DNA of 64,000 nucleotides, taken from positions 744,001-808,000 of the forward strand of contig VXBP01002290.1 of NCBI GenBank assembly GCA_013400115.1, read 5' to 3'. Position 1 is the stretch's first letter; each line of letters opens with the position of its first letter. A program made the translations under genes and the position numbers. Shown piece by piece: positions 12,301 through 25,126 of this stretch. The stretch is from Rhinopomastus cyanomelas (lineage: Eukaryota; Chordata; Aves; Bucerotiformes; Rhinopomastidae). Under the pieces are notes generated by a model. That model was not told the origin of the DNA. It did not search any database and saw nothing but the letters and a program-made list of their open reading frames with translations.

Positions 12301-15300
12301 TCCAAAATGTACAACAGGCTGCAGGGAGCTGGCCTGCCCCATGTACCTCTGCAGGAACACCAAGCAGCCAAGCCCATTAAGGATTTATAGAAACTGCAGC
12401 CCTGCCGAGATCTTTACCAGTGGTTCAGCTCCAAGCACCCATGCAAGGCCAGGGAGTTCCAACCTCCAGCCACTGCTCAGACAGGGTCTGGTTCGTGGCC
12501 TACTGGCCAAGGTTCTGTTGGTCCAAAGAACCTCTGGCAAACTGTCAATACAAGACGAATGCCCCACCATAACTGGGGCTTTCACAGTTAAAGCACATGT
12601 GCTCACGTGTGTATGGGGGAAGAGGAGAAAATCACAGCACTAACGAGCTATGATTAAGCCCAGAAATAATGGTTTCCTGTTCAAACACAGAGCTATGTCT
12701 CCTCTTAGTACAACTACCTCATCCCCAATTGTGTCTATTAAAGACAATTACTGGGGGAGACAGCTATGTGTAACCAGATGTGGAAACAACAGTCATGTTA
12801 TGCGCAGGGCCATATGCAGTTTAAATTCTTCAGGGCTGAACAAGTTACACAGAAAGAAATGGGGTGGGTGTGTTTGTGCACGGCGGAGCAGCTGTCAATG
12901 GGGAAATCCCCTTAGCCCACTTTAATCCTGCGTTCCACAATCCCCAGGGATTAAACAAATGCACTAACATTATTTACTGTAATGCTCCCTCCCTGGGGGA
13001 CTTCGGTCCATGAAATCCACTCCAGCATTTGCAAGTTCCAGTTGTGAAATAGGCTGCACTCACTCTATATTTGGTAGCTTGCAAGCACTTTTTCAGTTGG
13101 GCCAGGAGTGATGAAAGGACAGGAGTCAGGAATTCAGCTCAAGCAGAGGCTCATGGGGAATGGACTCGGGCTCTGAGTGGGAGCTCATTTCTCACTGCAC
13201 AGGTCTTAGAAGGCACTGCAGCCACTGCTGAGAGGAGACAGTGCTCACAGGACCACATAAGATACTTTCTTAAAATGAAAGATGCTGTCAGAGTATTGCT
13301 CCTTCCACCTGCACCCTGGGAGTATGAAGTGAGGCTTTAGACCCAGCTACACCAGCAAAGTCTCACATACTTTCTGCCTTGCCTTTCCTGTGATGAAACA
13401 TGCTGGAACTGGGGTACAAACCCTATGAAACCAGTGACTGAGATTCCATCAACTCAGACACACAGTACTCATTGTCCCAGTAAGGCTGGGACAGCCCAAA
13501 CTGCGCAATGCCGTCAGACCTTTGTGACCACCAGGTCCAGCTGATGGCCGCAGTGCCCAGCAGCAACATCCAAAGTTTCAGTGTGGGGTTGCCAAGAGCC
13601 CTCTGCCATATTTGTGATGCCAGCTGATTGCTCCAGCTCTTGCCTGAGCTTCCCATCTAAGTTTATTAAAGCTTCTTCAAAGTCAGTAAACATTAAACTC
13701 TATATTAGGCTGTCCTTGCCTTGAACTCATACACAGTTTAAATTCTTCAGCTTAGATGATGGTCCCAAGTCAGCCCTACAGTTTGAATTACTGCTTCCAC
13801 AAATGAGATGGAAGGCACAATTGCCAGGAGCATCACCCTGAAGAATCTCCTGCTGCTGGTACAGGGGCAGGTTTGGCTCTGGTTCTTTCAGACAGCAGCA
13901 AACAGCAGAAACTTCAAAGGCGAAAAAGCTTCAAAGAATGGCTGTAGTTGGAAGGGTCCTCTGGAGGTCATCTGGTCTATCTCTGTTCAAGCAAGGTCAC
14001 CTACAGAAGGCTGCCAGGATTGTCCAGTTAGCTGTTGAATATCCCCAAGGATGGAGACTTCAAAACCTCCCTGGAATGACTGTTTCAGCGCTCAGCCATT
14101 TGAAAAAGTGTTTCCTGATGTGCAGCTGGAGCCTCCTATGTTTCAGTTGGTGCTCTTTCCCTCTTTGTTGTTGATGCTTTTTGTGCTGCTGATGCGATGT
14201 CTCAGGCTGGACTGCACCACAAGCATCAGGCCAGTGGGGCTGTGCTGAATGCAGAGGAAATTATTCTCCTTAGTAGGAGAGTCACACAAGGACTAAAAGT
14301 TCAGAATCTATACGAACCCAACATCTGACTCTGCTCCCACAGCACTGAATTTACAAACATGGGATCACATCAGCTCCAGTATAATTTTTCTCCAAATCCC
14401 ACAAGGCCATAACAAAGCTTCACTCGTGTTACTGCCCCTCACACCCACAGCTCACTGGCTGTGTTGTCACGGAGTCCTAGAGCATACTCACATGGGTAAG
14501 GAGAACCCCCTCCCACAAACCTTCCAGGCCTGGCCTCTGATCTTTCCACGCAGCTGACAGTCAGGAACATGAAGAAAAGAAAGTGGGAGAAGAGCAGGGC
14601 TTTGTGATCACTGTGCCAAGGCTGAGCAGAACTGTGGAGAGGAGATGAGGAATCTCTGACCCACCCCTCTTGAACCTCTTCCCCTGCATCATTTCAGAAA
14701 CTGCCTGGAGGGTCAGCTGGCATCTTCTGGGCTTTGCAGAAGCAGTCGCTGCCATTCAGCACCACTTTCCCCATCTTTTTTTCATGGAATCCCTTGGGAA
14801 ACTAGTGCACGGGGCACTGCTCCACACTACACCAGCACAGCGTAAGGACTCCCGCGCCTGCAGAGCTCATTCGTACAACCCCACTGCTGCCATTCCCATT
14901 ACACCTGGCTCTTGGAGAGCGGCAGCAGCACGCACTGCCTGTCCTGCTCAGGGGGGCAGTCCTTGGGCTTTCTCCATGAAGAAAATTAGAGAAGACAGCA
15001 GTATTCTCAGGACGGACCTCTATGAGATGCTACTCCTGTACCAAAGCAACAACACAAGTGGGATCCTCACAGGAGGATGTCACAGCTGCTCCCCTCCTCG
15101 TGTTTGCAGAGGAAGGGACACTGGTACCTACTGAGCACAGAACAAGGAGACTCACTTTGCTTTTCCTGCCACAGAGTTTTCAAGGGGGAAATTTTTCTTT
15201 CCTATCCCAGCGACATTTTTAACTGAGTGAATCCTGCAGCGCTCAGCGCAGTCAATGGATTACTGTTTGCAAACACGTACCTGCTCCTCCGGCAGAACAA

Positions 15301-18300
15301 ATCGAGTCATTTCTGTTTCTGCCCGAGCTTTCGGCATGCAGACAAAAGCATTTTTTATTCATCAGTGGTAAAGGGCTACAGCCATTTGACTTTAAACACA
15401 GACATGCTTCTGGGCTCTCTTCCAGGAAGTCTGTGTCACCCAGGCTTTAGATCGATATGTTTGTCTGCAAAGTCACCCTTTTGATCTGTAATTTTTCATT
15501 TTGACACAAGAAATGCCTTTTGGTCAAACTTCAGCAGTCCATTAAATTCCAGGCATAATGGAAACGGGAATCACACTGCTGTGGCCACGCGGAGATTTCC
15601 ACAGTTTGGGGTTTATTTACTCATGGGTTAATTTACTCAGCCCTATATGTGGCATTCAGATAACACTGCAACTACTGTTCTCCTGCCTCATCCGAGATCG
15701 CTGCCCGCTCCCCAATCCTTTGCTGGTCTCACTGGCAGTCGCAGCTCTATGAAATCCATTGTATGTTCAGTTGTCTGATATGAAGGAAATGCTATCGCAG
15801 CTCTGTACTGCAGGCACTAAGCATCCTCCCAGCTTGGTCCCAGTGTGTTCTGTGTACGAAGGGAGGGACCAGCCGCTGAGACAGCAGCCCCGATGCCGAG
15901 AGCGAGCAGCTCCTGGTCCAGCTGGCTCAAACTGGGTCAGCACTGGCACCGCAGGCTATGTTTGCACAAGTCAGCACATGTCTTCTCTTTCGAAGTTCAA
16001 GGTTTCAGGGTTTGTGCTGCTGGGGCTGTTTTCTCTTTATTTCAGTCCCTCCGTCCCCCCATGGAGGGATACCCCAAAAGCAAGAGAGGTGGGAAGACAA
16101 GCCAACACACTACTCACAGGAAAAGCGGGTCTGAACAGCCTTCGGGACAAACCTCCTGCCCACCACAGGGTCTGAGTGAGGCTGTCGAATGATCTCAGGA
16201 CTGTTTCTGACCCAGACACACAGCTCCTTCTGTGCTGCCAATATGCTGGTTTTCAGTTCCTGAAGTTTGACCCCAGGGGGGACACCACAGACACTCAGGA
16301 GCGTTGCAAAGCACTGAAAATATTATTATAATGGGAACAAAGACCATGATGGTTTTAGTCCCTGTTCACATTGTACTTTCCAAAAGCAAGACTTTTCTGC
16401 CAGCCTCTCACACAAAATACACAATTCAGAAACACTGCTGCTATAATTGATTCGGGTTTTACATTTATTTTAGAGGGGTCATGAAGATGCCTGGATTCTG
16501 AATAGCTGGCTTGTCGAACCAGAAAGGTCAGGAAATTCTGTGGCCAAGATTTTAACAGCAGCAACACATCTTTTAAGTATATTAATTGTGATGTGTTTTT
16601 ATTAGGTAATTAAAAGGGGCCTCATTTTAATCCTCATTTAATAACTTCGCAGGTACCAGAGGCATTACATTCAGAGGGAGGCAGGTTGGTACTTTCTGGA
16701 ACAAAATCAAAGATCTTGAAGCAACTCAAATGGGGCACCTAGAACTTTTTATGGTCAGAACTTGTATCCAAAATAAACAAATCCTCCTTCGCTCACAAAA
16801 AATCCCCCCAAATCCCAAACCCCAAACCAAACTCATCTCCAGCACAGCTATCATCAGATTATCAGCATCTTAATTAAAGTTCACTGGCACTTCAGGACTT
16901 CAGACACTAAATTAAGACAGAATCAAATTTATTGCCTGACTAAGCAAGAACTGGGGGCCAGGAATCTGAGAGGTGAGAGAACACATGGTTGGTTTCAACA
17001 CAGTCCTGCCTGGAGCTCCCACAGAAGAGAAGGCTCAGACACCAGGCAGGGGAGTGAGGAGAACCAAAAGCCCCGGCAGTGCCCACACTCGCACACTGGG
17101 AGGAGAGGGAGCAGCAGGATCAGCTCTGCCTAGGTATCGTGAGCAGGACACTTTATAGGGATTTTATTTTTAGGCTGGGCTTTGCTCACACCCAGGGTCA
17201 GCTGACAGAATCCTGTCAGCTTAAGCAGTTCTCTGCAAAGTTAAAACTGTCAGAGTCTAGCTGCTGATCTTTGGTAACCAGCCGTGTGCCTGTCCCAGGG
17301 AAGGCAGGGCAGGCACCACACATGGCCAGGGGTCAGACACACATGTGGGGCCCCGCTTTCACACCCTGAGCCCCTGCTGCAGGAATTACCTCTGTTATCT
17401 GGAGGAACCCACAGCCTCTCTGCCTGCCTGAGCCAGGGCTGTTCAGTTTGTCTCCAGGAGGTTTGCACAGCAAGCGTGCCCTGGTGTAAACCTCCCATCT
17501 GAGCTTGGAGCCACAGCTCCAGCCCTTCTGAGAAGCCAAACACAACCTTTCAGAGGTGACAAACTGCTCCAAAAGTTTTACCTGTTGAAATGTCGTGGTT
17601 ATCAGCAGGGCTTCTACCCAGTCCCTTTGGTATGGGAACACCTTGTTGTCTTCCTGTGGACTTTCTTGACTACCACAACCAACACTTCACTTCTCAACTG
17701 TTCTCTGGGGTTGGCAGTGGCCTGTATCACACATCAGGAGTGTGTTCTGCTGAGCAAAATTATAGTCCTAAAAACTGGAAAAAAATACCTGTGCCCTGGG
17801 ATCACTGGGATCACAGACCTAAGTCAGTGAAGATTTGGGAAGCCCTGAAAACAACATCATGAGGAGGATGGCAGGCACAGAACCGTGTCACTGGAAATAA
17901 ATGATCCAGGCAGGTGAGCTCATTCCAAGAGTGAAGACACACAACAACCCTGGCAGAGGGGACCCTGTGGCCCCTCCCAGCAGAGCTGGGCAGGGAGCCT
18001 ACAAAGGACCTTCTGCACAAGACACCTGGGAGTTAGAAGCAAATATTCCAGTTCTGCAGAGACTGGAATTAAGCAACTGGTAAGCTGCCTGTATGTGTTA
18101 CAGCCTCACAGAAAAGTAATGCCAAGGGCTTATTGAAATACCTGGTTCTTACTCCCGGGTTCATGGCATGTGTTTGGGCAGGATACAGACCCTCACACTG
18201 ACAGGATGGCAAAGTTATTTCAGAAGGACCTCAGTTTCAAAACTGGTTTCAACCAGAAACCAACTCACAGAACTCTGAAATTCTCTGCAAAAGCTGCAAG

Positions 18301-19190
18301 ACAGCTCTTGAATCATTAGAAAGTTTGGTTTGACGTTCTAATGGGAGACACCATAGAATTACAACAAAAGCAAAGAAAGGGTCAAAATAGGGTGTTTCAA
18401 AGCTGGCACTTTCAGACACAACAGCCTCCTACAGAGCTGATAGGACTTGTGGCAGCACTGTGCTTCCCAAGTAAAATGGGAAAAATGTGTCTACATTTTT
18501 CTAAACAAGATCAAAACTGCATTTCTTGTTTTGGTATCAAAACGCTCCATGGGTTTTGTGTTGTGGCTCGTTAGCAACAGGCTGTAGCGCAGCAAACCTC
18601 CCAAACACCTTACACACACTTCCCATCACTGCTGGGAAACAAACTGCCTCCTCCCCAGTCAGGCCCACCCGAAGTCTAGTGCCTTGAAAAGCAAACCCCA
18701 GATTGTTCTGAACATCAAAGGAGCTGGGAGTTCTTTGGAAGAGGCTTCTCAGCTCTTCCCAGCTATCTGTCCATCGTGATTTTGTCCTTCACAGATGCCT
18801 GAAAGCTGCAGCAACCCAGGCGATGCTTTACAGAGGCTGCAGAAAAGGCCCTGCACAGGAGCAAGGCTGCCCCCGGCGTGTTGTGTGAGGAGGCCGGGAA
18901 CCGAGGTCAGTTCTGGTGAGGCCTGGTACAACCGAACCGAACTTCGATGGCAACAGTTGTTTACTCCAGGATTCCATCTCAAATAGAAGCTACCGTTATG
19001 AGGGACATGAGAATGGCACCAGACCCAGCACCTACACGGTAACAACAGGGGGGCTCAAGCACCCCCCAGCTCAGCCAGCACTCGCCCCACGGCTTAAACA
19101 ACAGCTCTACTGCAGCGAGGACCCGGGGCCCTCGACAGCTGTCCCGAGGCAAAACACAGAGAAATCCCTCCTGCAGCACCCCGGTTTGTA
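9375..19190. other. Intergenic region between miR-193a island and tRNA island
   Basis: There is no recognisable coding gene on either strand. Open frames are short and neither splice together nor resemble known families. It contains a CR1 fragment at 13930-14165. If the miR-193a primary transcript begins in the CpG island below 9.35 kb, this stretch is upstream of it and could hold enhancers. I cannot mark any specific element. Confidence 0.6.
13930..14165 (-). mobile_element. CR1 LINE 3'-end fragment
   Basis: The plus strand shows the reverse complement of a CR1 tail: a block like AATGGCTGTAGTTGGAAGGG, a GGTCATCTGGTC block, the typical AAGGATGGAGACTTCAAAACCTC, and the AAAAGTGTTTCCTGATGTGCA motif. 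Substitutions are many, so the copy is old. It is 5'-truncated. Confidence 0.87.
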
Positions 19191-19445
19191 CCCCCTCAGC
19201 ACCGCCGGGACTCACTGCAGCGCTCTGCCCCGGGAGCTGCCGGCTGAGGGGCTCTGCCCGCGCCAGCCCCTCGCACCTGGTCCTGCTGGGACCCCCGGGC
19301 CATCCCGTTGGCGAAGCAGAGGGCCCACGGTCACCCTCGAGGTCTTCCTCCGCGCTCTCCTCGGAGCCGTTTCGCTGAAACACCCGACAGCAAAAAGCTG
19401 CCGCAAACGAGGCGGCGTCCGCGGCGTCCCCTGGACGGGGCTACC

Positions 19446-19451
19446 AACAAA
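19446..19451 (-). terminator. Weak Pol III terminator TTTGTT after tRNA-Thr
   Basis: Reading downstream of the tRNA on the minus strand, the first T-rich element is TTTGTT, about 15 nt past the end. It is an interrupted T tract, not the canonical run of four or more T. The first uninterrupted run, TTTTT, is at 19392-19396, about 70 nt past the tRNA end. Confidence 0.5.
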
Positions 19452-19466
19452 CCGCGCTGTCTCCGC

Positions 19467-19538
19467 AGGCACGGACGGGGTTCGAACCCGCGATCTTCGG
19501 TTTACGAGACCGACGCCTTACCACTTGGCCACCGCGCC
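19467..19538 (-). tRNA. tRNA-Thr (anticodon CGT)
   Basis: This is a 72-nt gene. The minus strand starts GGCGCGGTGGCC and ends CCGTGCCT, with complementary acceptor ends (GGCGCGG with CCGTGCC, allowing G-U pairing). The anticodon CGT (plus-strand ACG at 19504-19506) lies in the loop CTCGTAA, so it reads threonine codon ACG. The internal A box is at 19521-19531 (TGGCCAAGTGG) and the B box at 19478-19488 (GGTTCGAACCC); both are intact. There is no intron, and CCA is not encoded, as expected in eukaryotes. The sequence is, as far as I recall, the same as the human tRNA-Thr-CGT near RAB11FIP4. All arms look intact, so it should be functional. Confidence 0.98.
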
Positions 19539-20082
19539 TGACGGGCTGGAGGGACCCGCGCGCCGCCAGTGGAAGGCAGCGGAGCGCGGCCACAGAGCCT
19601 TGCCCGCGGGCCGCCGGCCCCCGCGACCCACCCCGGGAAAACACCCCCTCCCGCTCCACCCCCAGCTAGGACCCCCCCTACCGAGACCCGCCCCGGGCCG
19701 CGAGAAGCTGCCGCCCCGCCCGCAGCGTATCGGCTGCTGCAGCCACGTGAGAGCGCGGGGCGGGGCACCGGGAACGGGTGGGACCGCCCCCGACGGCGGG
19801 AATGGGTGCGGGCGGGGCTGCCGCCGGGCACGTGGGTGGAGGCTCAGGCTCTTCCCCGGTCGGCCGTGTGCGATAAGCACCCTGTGCGGCGGCTGCCGGG
19901 CTCATCACCTCTCCCGTCGGCTCTCGCCGGCCTCGAAACACAGCGGGGAGGTACCGGGGAGCGGTTGGTTCCCTGGTTCCTGGCTGTCGACTCCCGCTGT
20001 TTCTAACGGAGGTAAAGCTGCGCATCCCACAGGGATGCAGAGCTGCCCACGGGAACAGCCATCAGCGATGACATGATCCGAG

Positions 20083-20480
20083 ACTGCAGCAGCTGTCGTG
20101 CGAGGAGAAGCTGAAGGAGCTGGGGCTGAGAAGGGGAGACTGAGGGGGGGGTCTCATCAACGTTTATAAATACCTGCAGGGTGAGTGCCAGGAGGGTGGC
20201 ACCCGGCCCTTCTCAGTGGTGCTCAGCGATAGGACAAGGGCACAAACTGGCACAGGAGGTTAAATTTAAACATAAGAAAGAACTTTTTCACAGTGAGGTG
20301 CCAGAGCTGCCCAGAGAGGCTGTGGAGTCTCCTGCTCTGGTGGTCCTACCCACCTGTAGGACCTGCATTTCTGTAGGATCTGCTGTAGGGGATCCTGCTC
20401 TAGCAGAGGCAGAGAGGTTGGACTACATCATCTCTAGTGGTTCCTGCCAACCCCCACCAGCCTGTGAGTCTATGTTGTGT
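20083..20480 (+). mobile_element. CR1 LINE 3' fragment
   Basis: The stretch follows the end of CR1 ORF2 and the 3' UTR on the plus strand: GAGGAGAAGCTGAAGGAGCTGGGGCTGAGAAGG, then the TATAAATACCTGCAGGGTG motif, the GATAGGACAAGGGC block, AAGAAAGAACTTTTTCACAGTGAGG, and the GAGGTTGGACTACATCATC tail region. Frame breaks show that it is not coding. It lies just beside the tRNA CpG island. Confidence 0.92.
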
Positions 20481-23400
20481 CGAAAAAAACCACTGCCAAG
20501 CTCACACCTTCAGCCCTGCTGTTCTCCAGTATCTGGCACCTGCTAAGGACAGAGCGTGCTGAGCCACCTCCCAGTTTCAGGGGACAGAGGCTCCCCCAGG
20601 CAGGAGCAGAGTGCAAGCACAGACCTGGCTGCGGCTTCCAGCGCAGCTCCTGCCCATCACTCCCTGTGCCAAGCGCAGCATTTCCACCCCTTCCCTTGGG
20701 ACAGCTTCAGCAATCCAGCATGGGTTTGCGTCAGGAAGTGTTTCCTGATATTCAAACTGAATTTTCACATTTTACTCCAATCCTATTATCTTCTGTTTAC
20801 ATAGTAAAATCATAACAGTATAAATCATAAATACAATACTGCTTTATTAATATTTCCTCCTCTGGGTTTCCAGCTACCAAATATTTAGTCTAATGGCTAA
20901 TGCTTGGTTAAAACCCAAGAAATGAATCAGCTTTCATTTTTGTTGCCACAAGCTGTAGGGCAGGAGGGAAGAATTTGAAGGATGTGAGTTTGAACCACTA
21001 TTTCACTTTGTGAAAAGAGAATATATTTTAAAAAATCCAGTCACAGAACCTACTGCCACTCTGCCATGATATAATCCTCCTTCTGCTTTATACCCGTGAA
21101 TTTTGTCACCAGGCTCTACTGTCTGTTACACAACCTTTACCACGGGAATGTGTACTTCCTTCACCTCCTGCACAAATGCATACAACACGTGAGGTCTGAG
21201 CAGCTCATCCTGAAGAGGAAGAGTTGCATTCCTAAGGGTGACTCCTATTTTTGGGTGTTAATACAAATATTGTGCCAAATATTCCAAGCCAGTCTCTGAT
21301 ACTGTGGTTTGCTTTTTGGACTCTACAGTTGCTAGAAGGCAGTGCCCAGTGATACCCAGAGCCAAAGCCAGCAGGAGCTGTTGGGGTTGCAGAACTCAGC
21401 TGGTTTTCAGCCATATCAGCACCTACGTGACCCTGGACTTTGTGTTTCAGGTGGACTATGTTTAACCATGTCCCTCCACACATGGCAGCCCTGGCAGTGC
21501 TCCTCCTCATCCTCCTCCCTCTCCCACTCCCTGATGTGAAGAGCCCAGCTAGGTGTTCCGCTGGGAAATCTCACCTCACCCATCACCCAGCCCCACTGCT
21601 AGGAGTGGGCTTCAGGCCTGCACCTTTAACCTCTGGTACGTGGTTGAAAACAAACTTCAAGCTGCTCTGCTGCTGTTCTTCAGGGCAACGTCTCACCATT
21701 GCTATGCACAGCCAAGACTCCCCTGATTAGGTGAAGCTTTGAGCAGAGGCCAAAGGACTGGCTTGGCTGGGGTTTATTCCTCTGTCATGCAAGGCAAGTG
21801 GACTAGAGGATGGCTGAAGGCTGAGAGCAGCTCTGCCTGGTAACTATTCTGGTTTTAAATAAAAACCTGAGCACTTTAAAAAAGTCACAGTGACCAAGAG
21901 AGACTGTTTCATAAACCACCACCTGACATTTCCTTGTGCTACAGTAGGATGGGGAAAGAAAAGAGTGAGCAAAGCCTTTCAGCAGCTACGTTCTACCAAC
22001 CTCGTTGGTGCCACAGTCCAGTTGCCTGCTCTTCTTTCTCTTCAGAAACACTCTTGCATCAGAGTATTAACTATCTTCTGTAAGCTAAGGCGCAGGGGTC
22101 CCACCACGAAGGAATGAGGGTTTAAGCACTGTACCAAAAGTCATCCTACACATCACCACTGCAAAGCTGTTTTAAAAATCACCATTAACCCAAACACTTA
22201 TGGATTATCTGGGACAACCTGCGGTTTACTAGTCAGATGCTCTAACCCCTTTTTTGCCTCCAGAAAGCAGCTGTTTCCAAGCACAAAACTTACCCCAGGT
22301 TACACAAGCCAGGAGAGTCCCTGCTGTGTTCTGTGGGTCAAAAGACATTTAGAGTGGAGTGAAGGCATCTCAGAGCCCTGCCTGCCATCAGAGAGCTGGG
22401 AAAACTTAACACGGGCCATCAAGAACAGCAAGGGAAGCATCAAAGTCCAACGTTGAGACTGCTAAGCTGAGCAAGATGTGTCTGCCAAGAAAATGTGAGG
22501 AGATCAGTCTGCCGCCAGACTAGAGGAGCTGGCCGTGTGCTGGCTCCGGGCTCACATGAGATGTATTTCCTCTCTGTAGAGGTTCTCCTTGCCATGTCCA
22601 AAACACTCAGAACTCCTGCAATCTATTTCCTACTCCTCTACTGCCACATTTAACCTCTGTCTGGCTTCAAATTGTCTTTCCCTCCTCCCTTCCCTCACCT
22701 AAAGATAAGAACAAGATTAAAAAATCACCTCTCAGTTCTAAGCTTTAATTCCTGGTTGCAAAATGACCCCAAGGTCTTGGCTCTCCCCAGCCCAGCAAGA
22801 ACAGCACCCTTTGTTGGAAACTATTACAGACTGTGATGTTCATGCTGTTGATGAGTTCCTACCTCAGAGTAACAGCTGATTTACTTTCCCAGCATACCAG
22901 TGAGTAACTGCTCTGGAAGTAGGTCAGTAGTACAGGATGTCAGCCCGAGCTGCTGAGATTTGGGAACAGGGTTGCTCTGTCTCTCTCTGGTCAGACGGTT
23001 CAGCACACACAGCAAGGAGCTTTCTTTGAGTCTGCTGTCAGAAATCTGAATATGTGACATTGTATCGCCGAGAGGGCTCTGGGAATAGGAAAGCTCGAGA
23101 AGATAACTCACAGGTAAGCTGCTGCATGGATTATTCACACCCTGTCTTCTCTCTGAGTCCCCAGGTTTCTGTACCCGCTGGGAGAAAAGCTGCCCAGCAA
23201 CCCCACGGGATGATACTGTAAAACAGAGGTACCAGGTTTAGAAATCACTGGCAATCAAGTCAGAGCTCTTAAAGGTCATCAAAATGGGAATACGTTTGCC
23301 CTACAAAGTTTGAACGGATCAGTGAAGTCTTTTCAAAGTTCCTTTTCCCCCCTCTGCCTTGATTTGAGCCCAGCTGGAGGCAGAATTTACCACAGGAGGC

Positions 23401-24537
23401 TTCACTTCAGACTTCAAGCAACGCAGGACAGGCCCAGTTCTGCGCTCTACAACCTTCACTGTCACTCACATGGGGCAAGAGACGCATGTCTTTACTTCAA
23501 GGGCACAAGTGACACCTGATGATGCAGCAGGCTGGGTGTGGGACCATGCTTTACACCTAGTAAAACACCAGTAGAAGCCCAATCGTTGGCCACCTGCATC
23601 CCCTGGCCATGCCTGCAGGGTTTGCTGGCATTTCCAGGACAACCCTGACACGCTGCTGAGCAGGTAAAATGAACAGTGATCTGCATGGGGCTGCCTTAGT
23701 AGAAGCTTCTTCCCAGGAGACATCCCAACACACCACAGGAAAGTCCCAGTTTTCCCAGTAAGAAGCACCTAGCACCAGCTGTAGCTGCCCCTCACCACAA
23801 GTGTTTCCCCAAGTCAGTGGGCCCCTCTTCTTGGTGATGGTGCCCAGAGATACCAGCCCCAGCTGACACCATGCTCACAGCCCCTCATCCATGCCAGCTC
23901 AAACAGCTACTCACTGGGTGGGTATTTTTAATTCTAAAATAAAGATCAGAGACAAGATTAACAGTTCTGGCAGCTCAAACAGGAGAGGAAAATATTACCT
24001 GAGCATTGGCTGAGGGCTCCTGCAAGCACCGCCGTGTTCTTTAGCCCCCACAGAGCCTGTTCCACCGGGGATGGTGACTGGACAAGTCCTGGCTCAAGCC
24101 CACACTGGGCTGAGGGGTCCTGTTTGTCCCACTAGCTCCTGCCCAAGGGTTCCACTTCAAGCTCAACCCCAAACCTACCCAGCAGAGCCCCAGGGCAGAC
24201 AGTGCTGGGGTTGTGAGGTCAGACTGACACTAGCACCAGAACCAGAGGCTTCAGGTTGTGCCCCCAGCAGTCTATCGCTCCTGGGAAAGAAGTCAGAGCA
24301 GATATTTGTCAGCCCCATGGGTCAGTAAATAATTGTAGCTAATCCCGATTAAAAAGTTGGCTCTGAATCCTGCCAACAGCTCACAGCAAGAGCTCCCAGC
24401 AGTAGAAAAGGGGAGTCCTATAGGTCAAGACATTAATGAATCAGTCCGTGGATCTTTAACATCGTGTGTCCTACAAAGCTCTTGGAAATCTAATGCAGTT
24501 GTGGCTGTCAGGTAAAGCACATGAGACAAACTCATTC
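20480..24537. other. Intergenic stretch without a recognisable gene
   Basis: This lies between the CR1 copy next to the tRNA island and the CR1 copy at 24.5 kb. A short CR1-like motif (AGGAAGTGTTTCCTGATATTCAAACTGAA) at 20733-20765 may be a further decayed fragment. No reading frame has convincing coding character and no structured RNA is visible to me. Confidence 0.55.
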
Positions 24538-24915
24538 ATACACTCAGAGAATGCAGTGGGTTGGAAGGAGCCTTTAAAGGTCTTCAAGTCCAACTCTCTG
24601 CGGTGAAATATCTTCAACTACAGCAGGTTGCCCAGACCGTCATCTAGCCTGACCTTGAATATCTCCAGGGATGGAGCCTTGACCACCATCCTGGGCAACC
24701 CGTTCCAGTGTTTTGCCACCATCATTGTAAAATCTGTATCTCCCCTCTTACAGTCCGAAGCCATCACCACTTTTCCTGTCACAACAGGCCCTGTTAAAAA
24801 GTCTGTCCCCATCTTTCTTGTAGGCTCCCTTTAAGCAATGAAAAGCAGCAGTAAGGTCTCCCCAGAGCCTTCTTTTCTCCAGACTGAACAACCCCAACTG
24901 TCATAGCTAGCCCTC
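24538..24915 (-). mobile_element. CR1 LINE 3' fragment
   Basis: The reverse complement of a CR1 end is seen on the plus strand: CAGAGAATGCAGTGGGTTGGAAGG, AAGTCCAACTC, ACAGCAGGTTGCCCAGA, TCCAGGGATGGAGCCTTGACCACC, and the distal CTCCAGACTGAACAACCCCAACT block. It is old, non-coding and 5'-truncated. It lies about 200 bp past the proposed RAB11FIP4 polyadenylation site. Confidence 0.92.
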
Positions 24916-25059
24916 ACATGAAATGGCATCTGTGTAACTGGGCCCTAGCTGACGGAGTTGGTGTCTGGGCAGGTGAGAGCAGAACCATTCAGTCTTTTAA
25001 ATGCAGTGTGAAGCAGAGATGGGAGCGCATCCTGTGTGCCAGGGACGCAGGGTAAGGGG

Positions 25060-25126
25060 GCAGCCTGCACCAGTCACCCACCACAGACAACATTTTAGTC
25101 ATGCAGGGAAAGCAAATAATTTATTT
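25060..25126 (-). terminator. Candidate RAB11FIP4 polyadenylation site
   Basis: On the minus strand AATAAA lies at 25125-25120 in the context GTAAATAAATTATTTGC. About 30-60 nt further on is a GU-rich stretch, TGTTGTCTGTGGTGGGTGAC, which fits a downstream cleavage element. This would give a 3' UTR of about 7.4 kb. Other minus-strand AATAAA hexamers at 25986-ish to 25998 and 27994-27999 could be used instead. RNA 3'-end data are needed to choose. Confidence 0.35.

Larger units (their letters stand above)
19190..20010. promoter_or_regulatory. CpG island surrounding the tRNA-Thr gene
   Basis: A GC-rich, CpG-dense island of about 0.8 kb with GC boxes contains the tRNA gene near its low-coordinate side. 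Two palindromic E-boxes CACGTG lie at 19744-19749 and 19829-19834, upstream of the tRNA on its own strand. tRNA genes use internal promoters, so the size of the island suggests an open chromatin domain or a second Pol II start site, possibly for a non-coding transcript. No coding exon is visible. Confidence 0.75.

Noticed and set aside
18916..20076. 386-codon open frame on the plus strand across the tRNA gene
   Set aside because: It runs antisense through the tRNA-Thr gene and a CpG island. Its composition is that of GC-rich non-coding DNA and it has no family resemblance.
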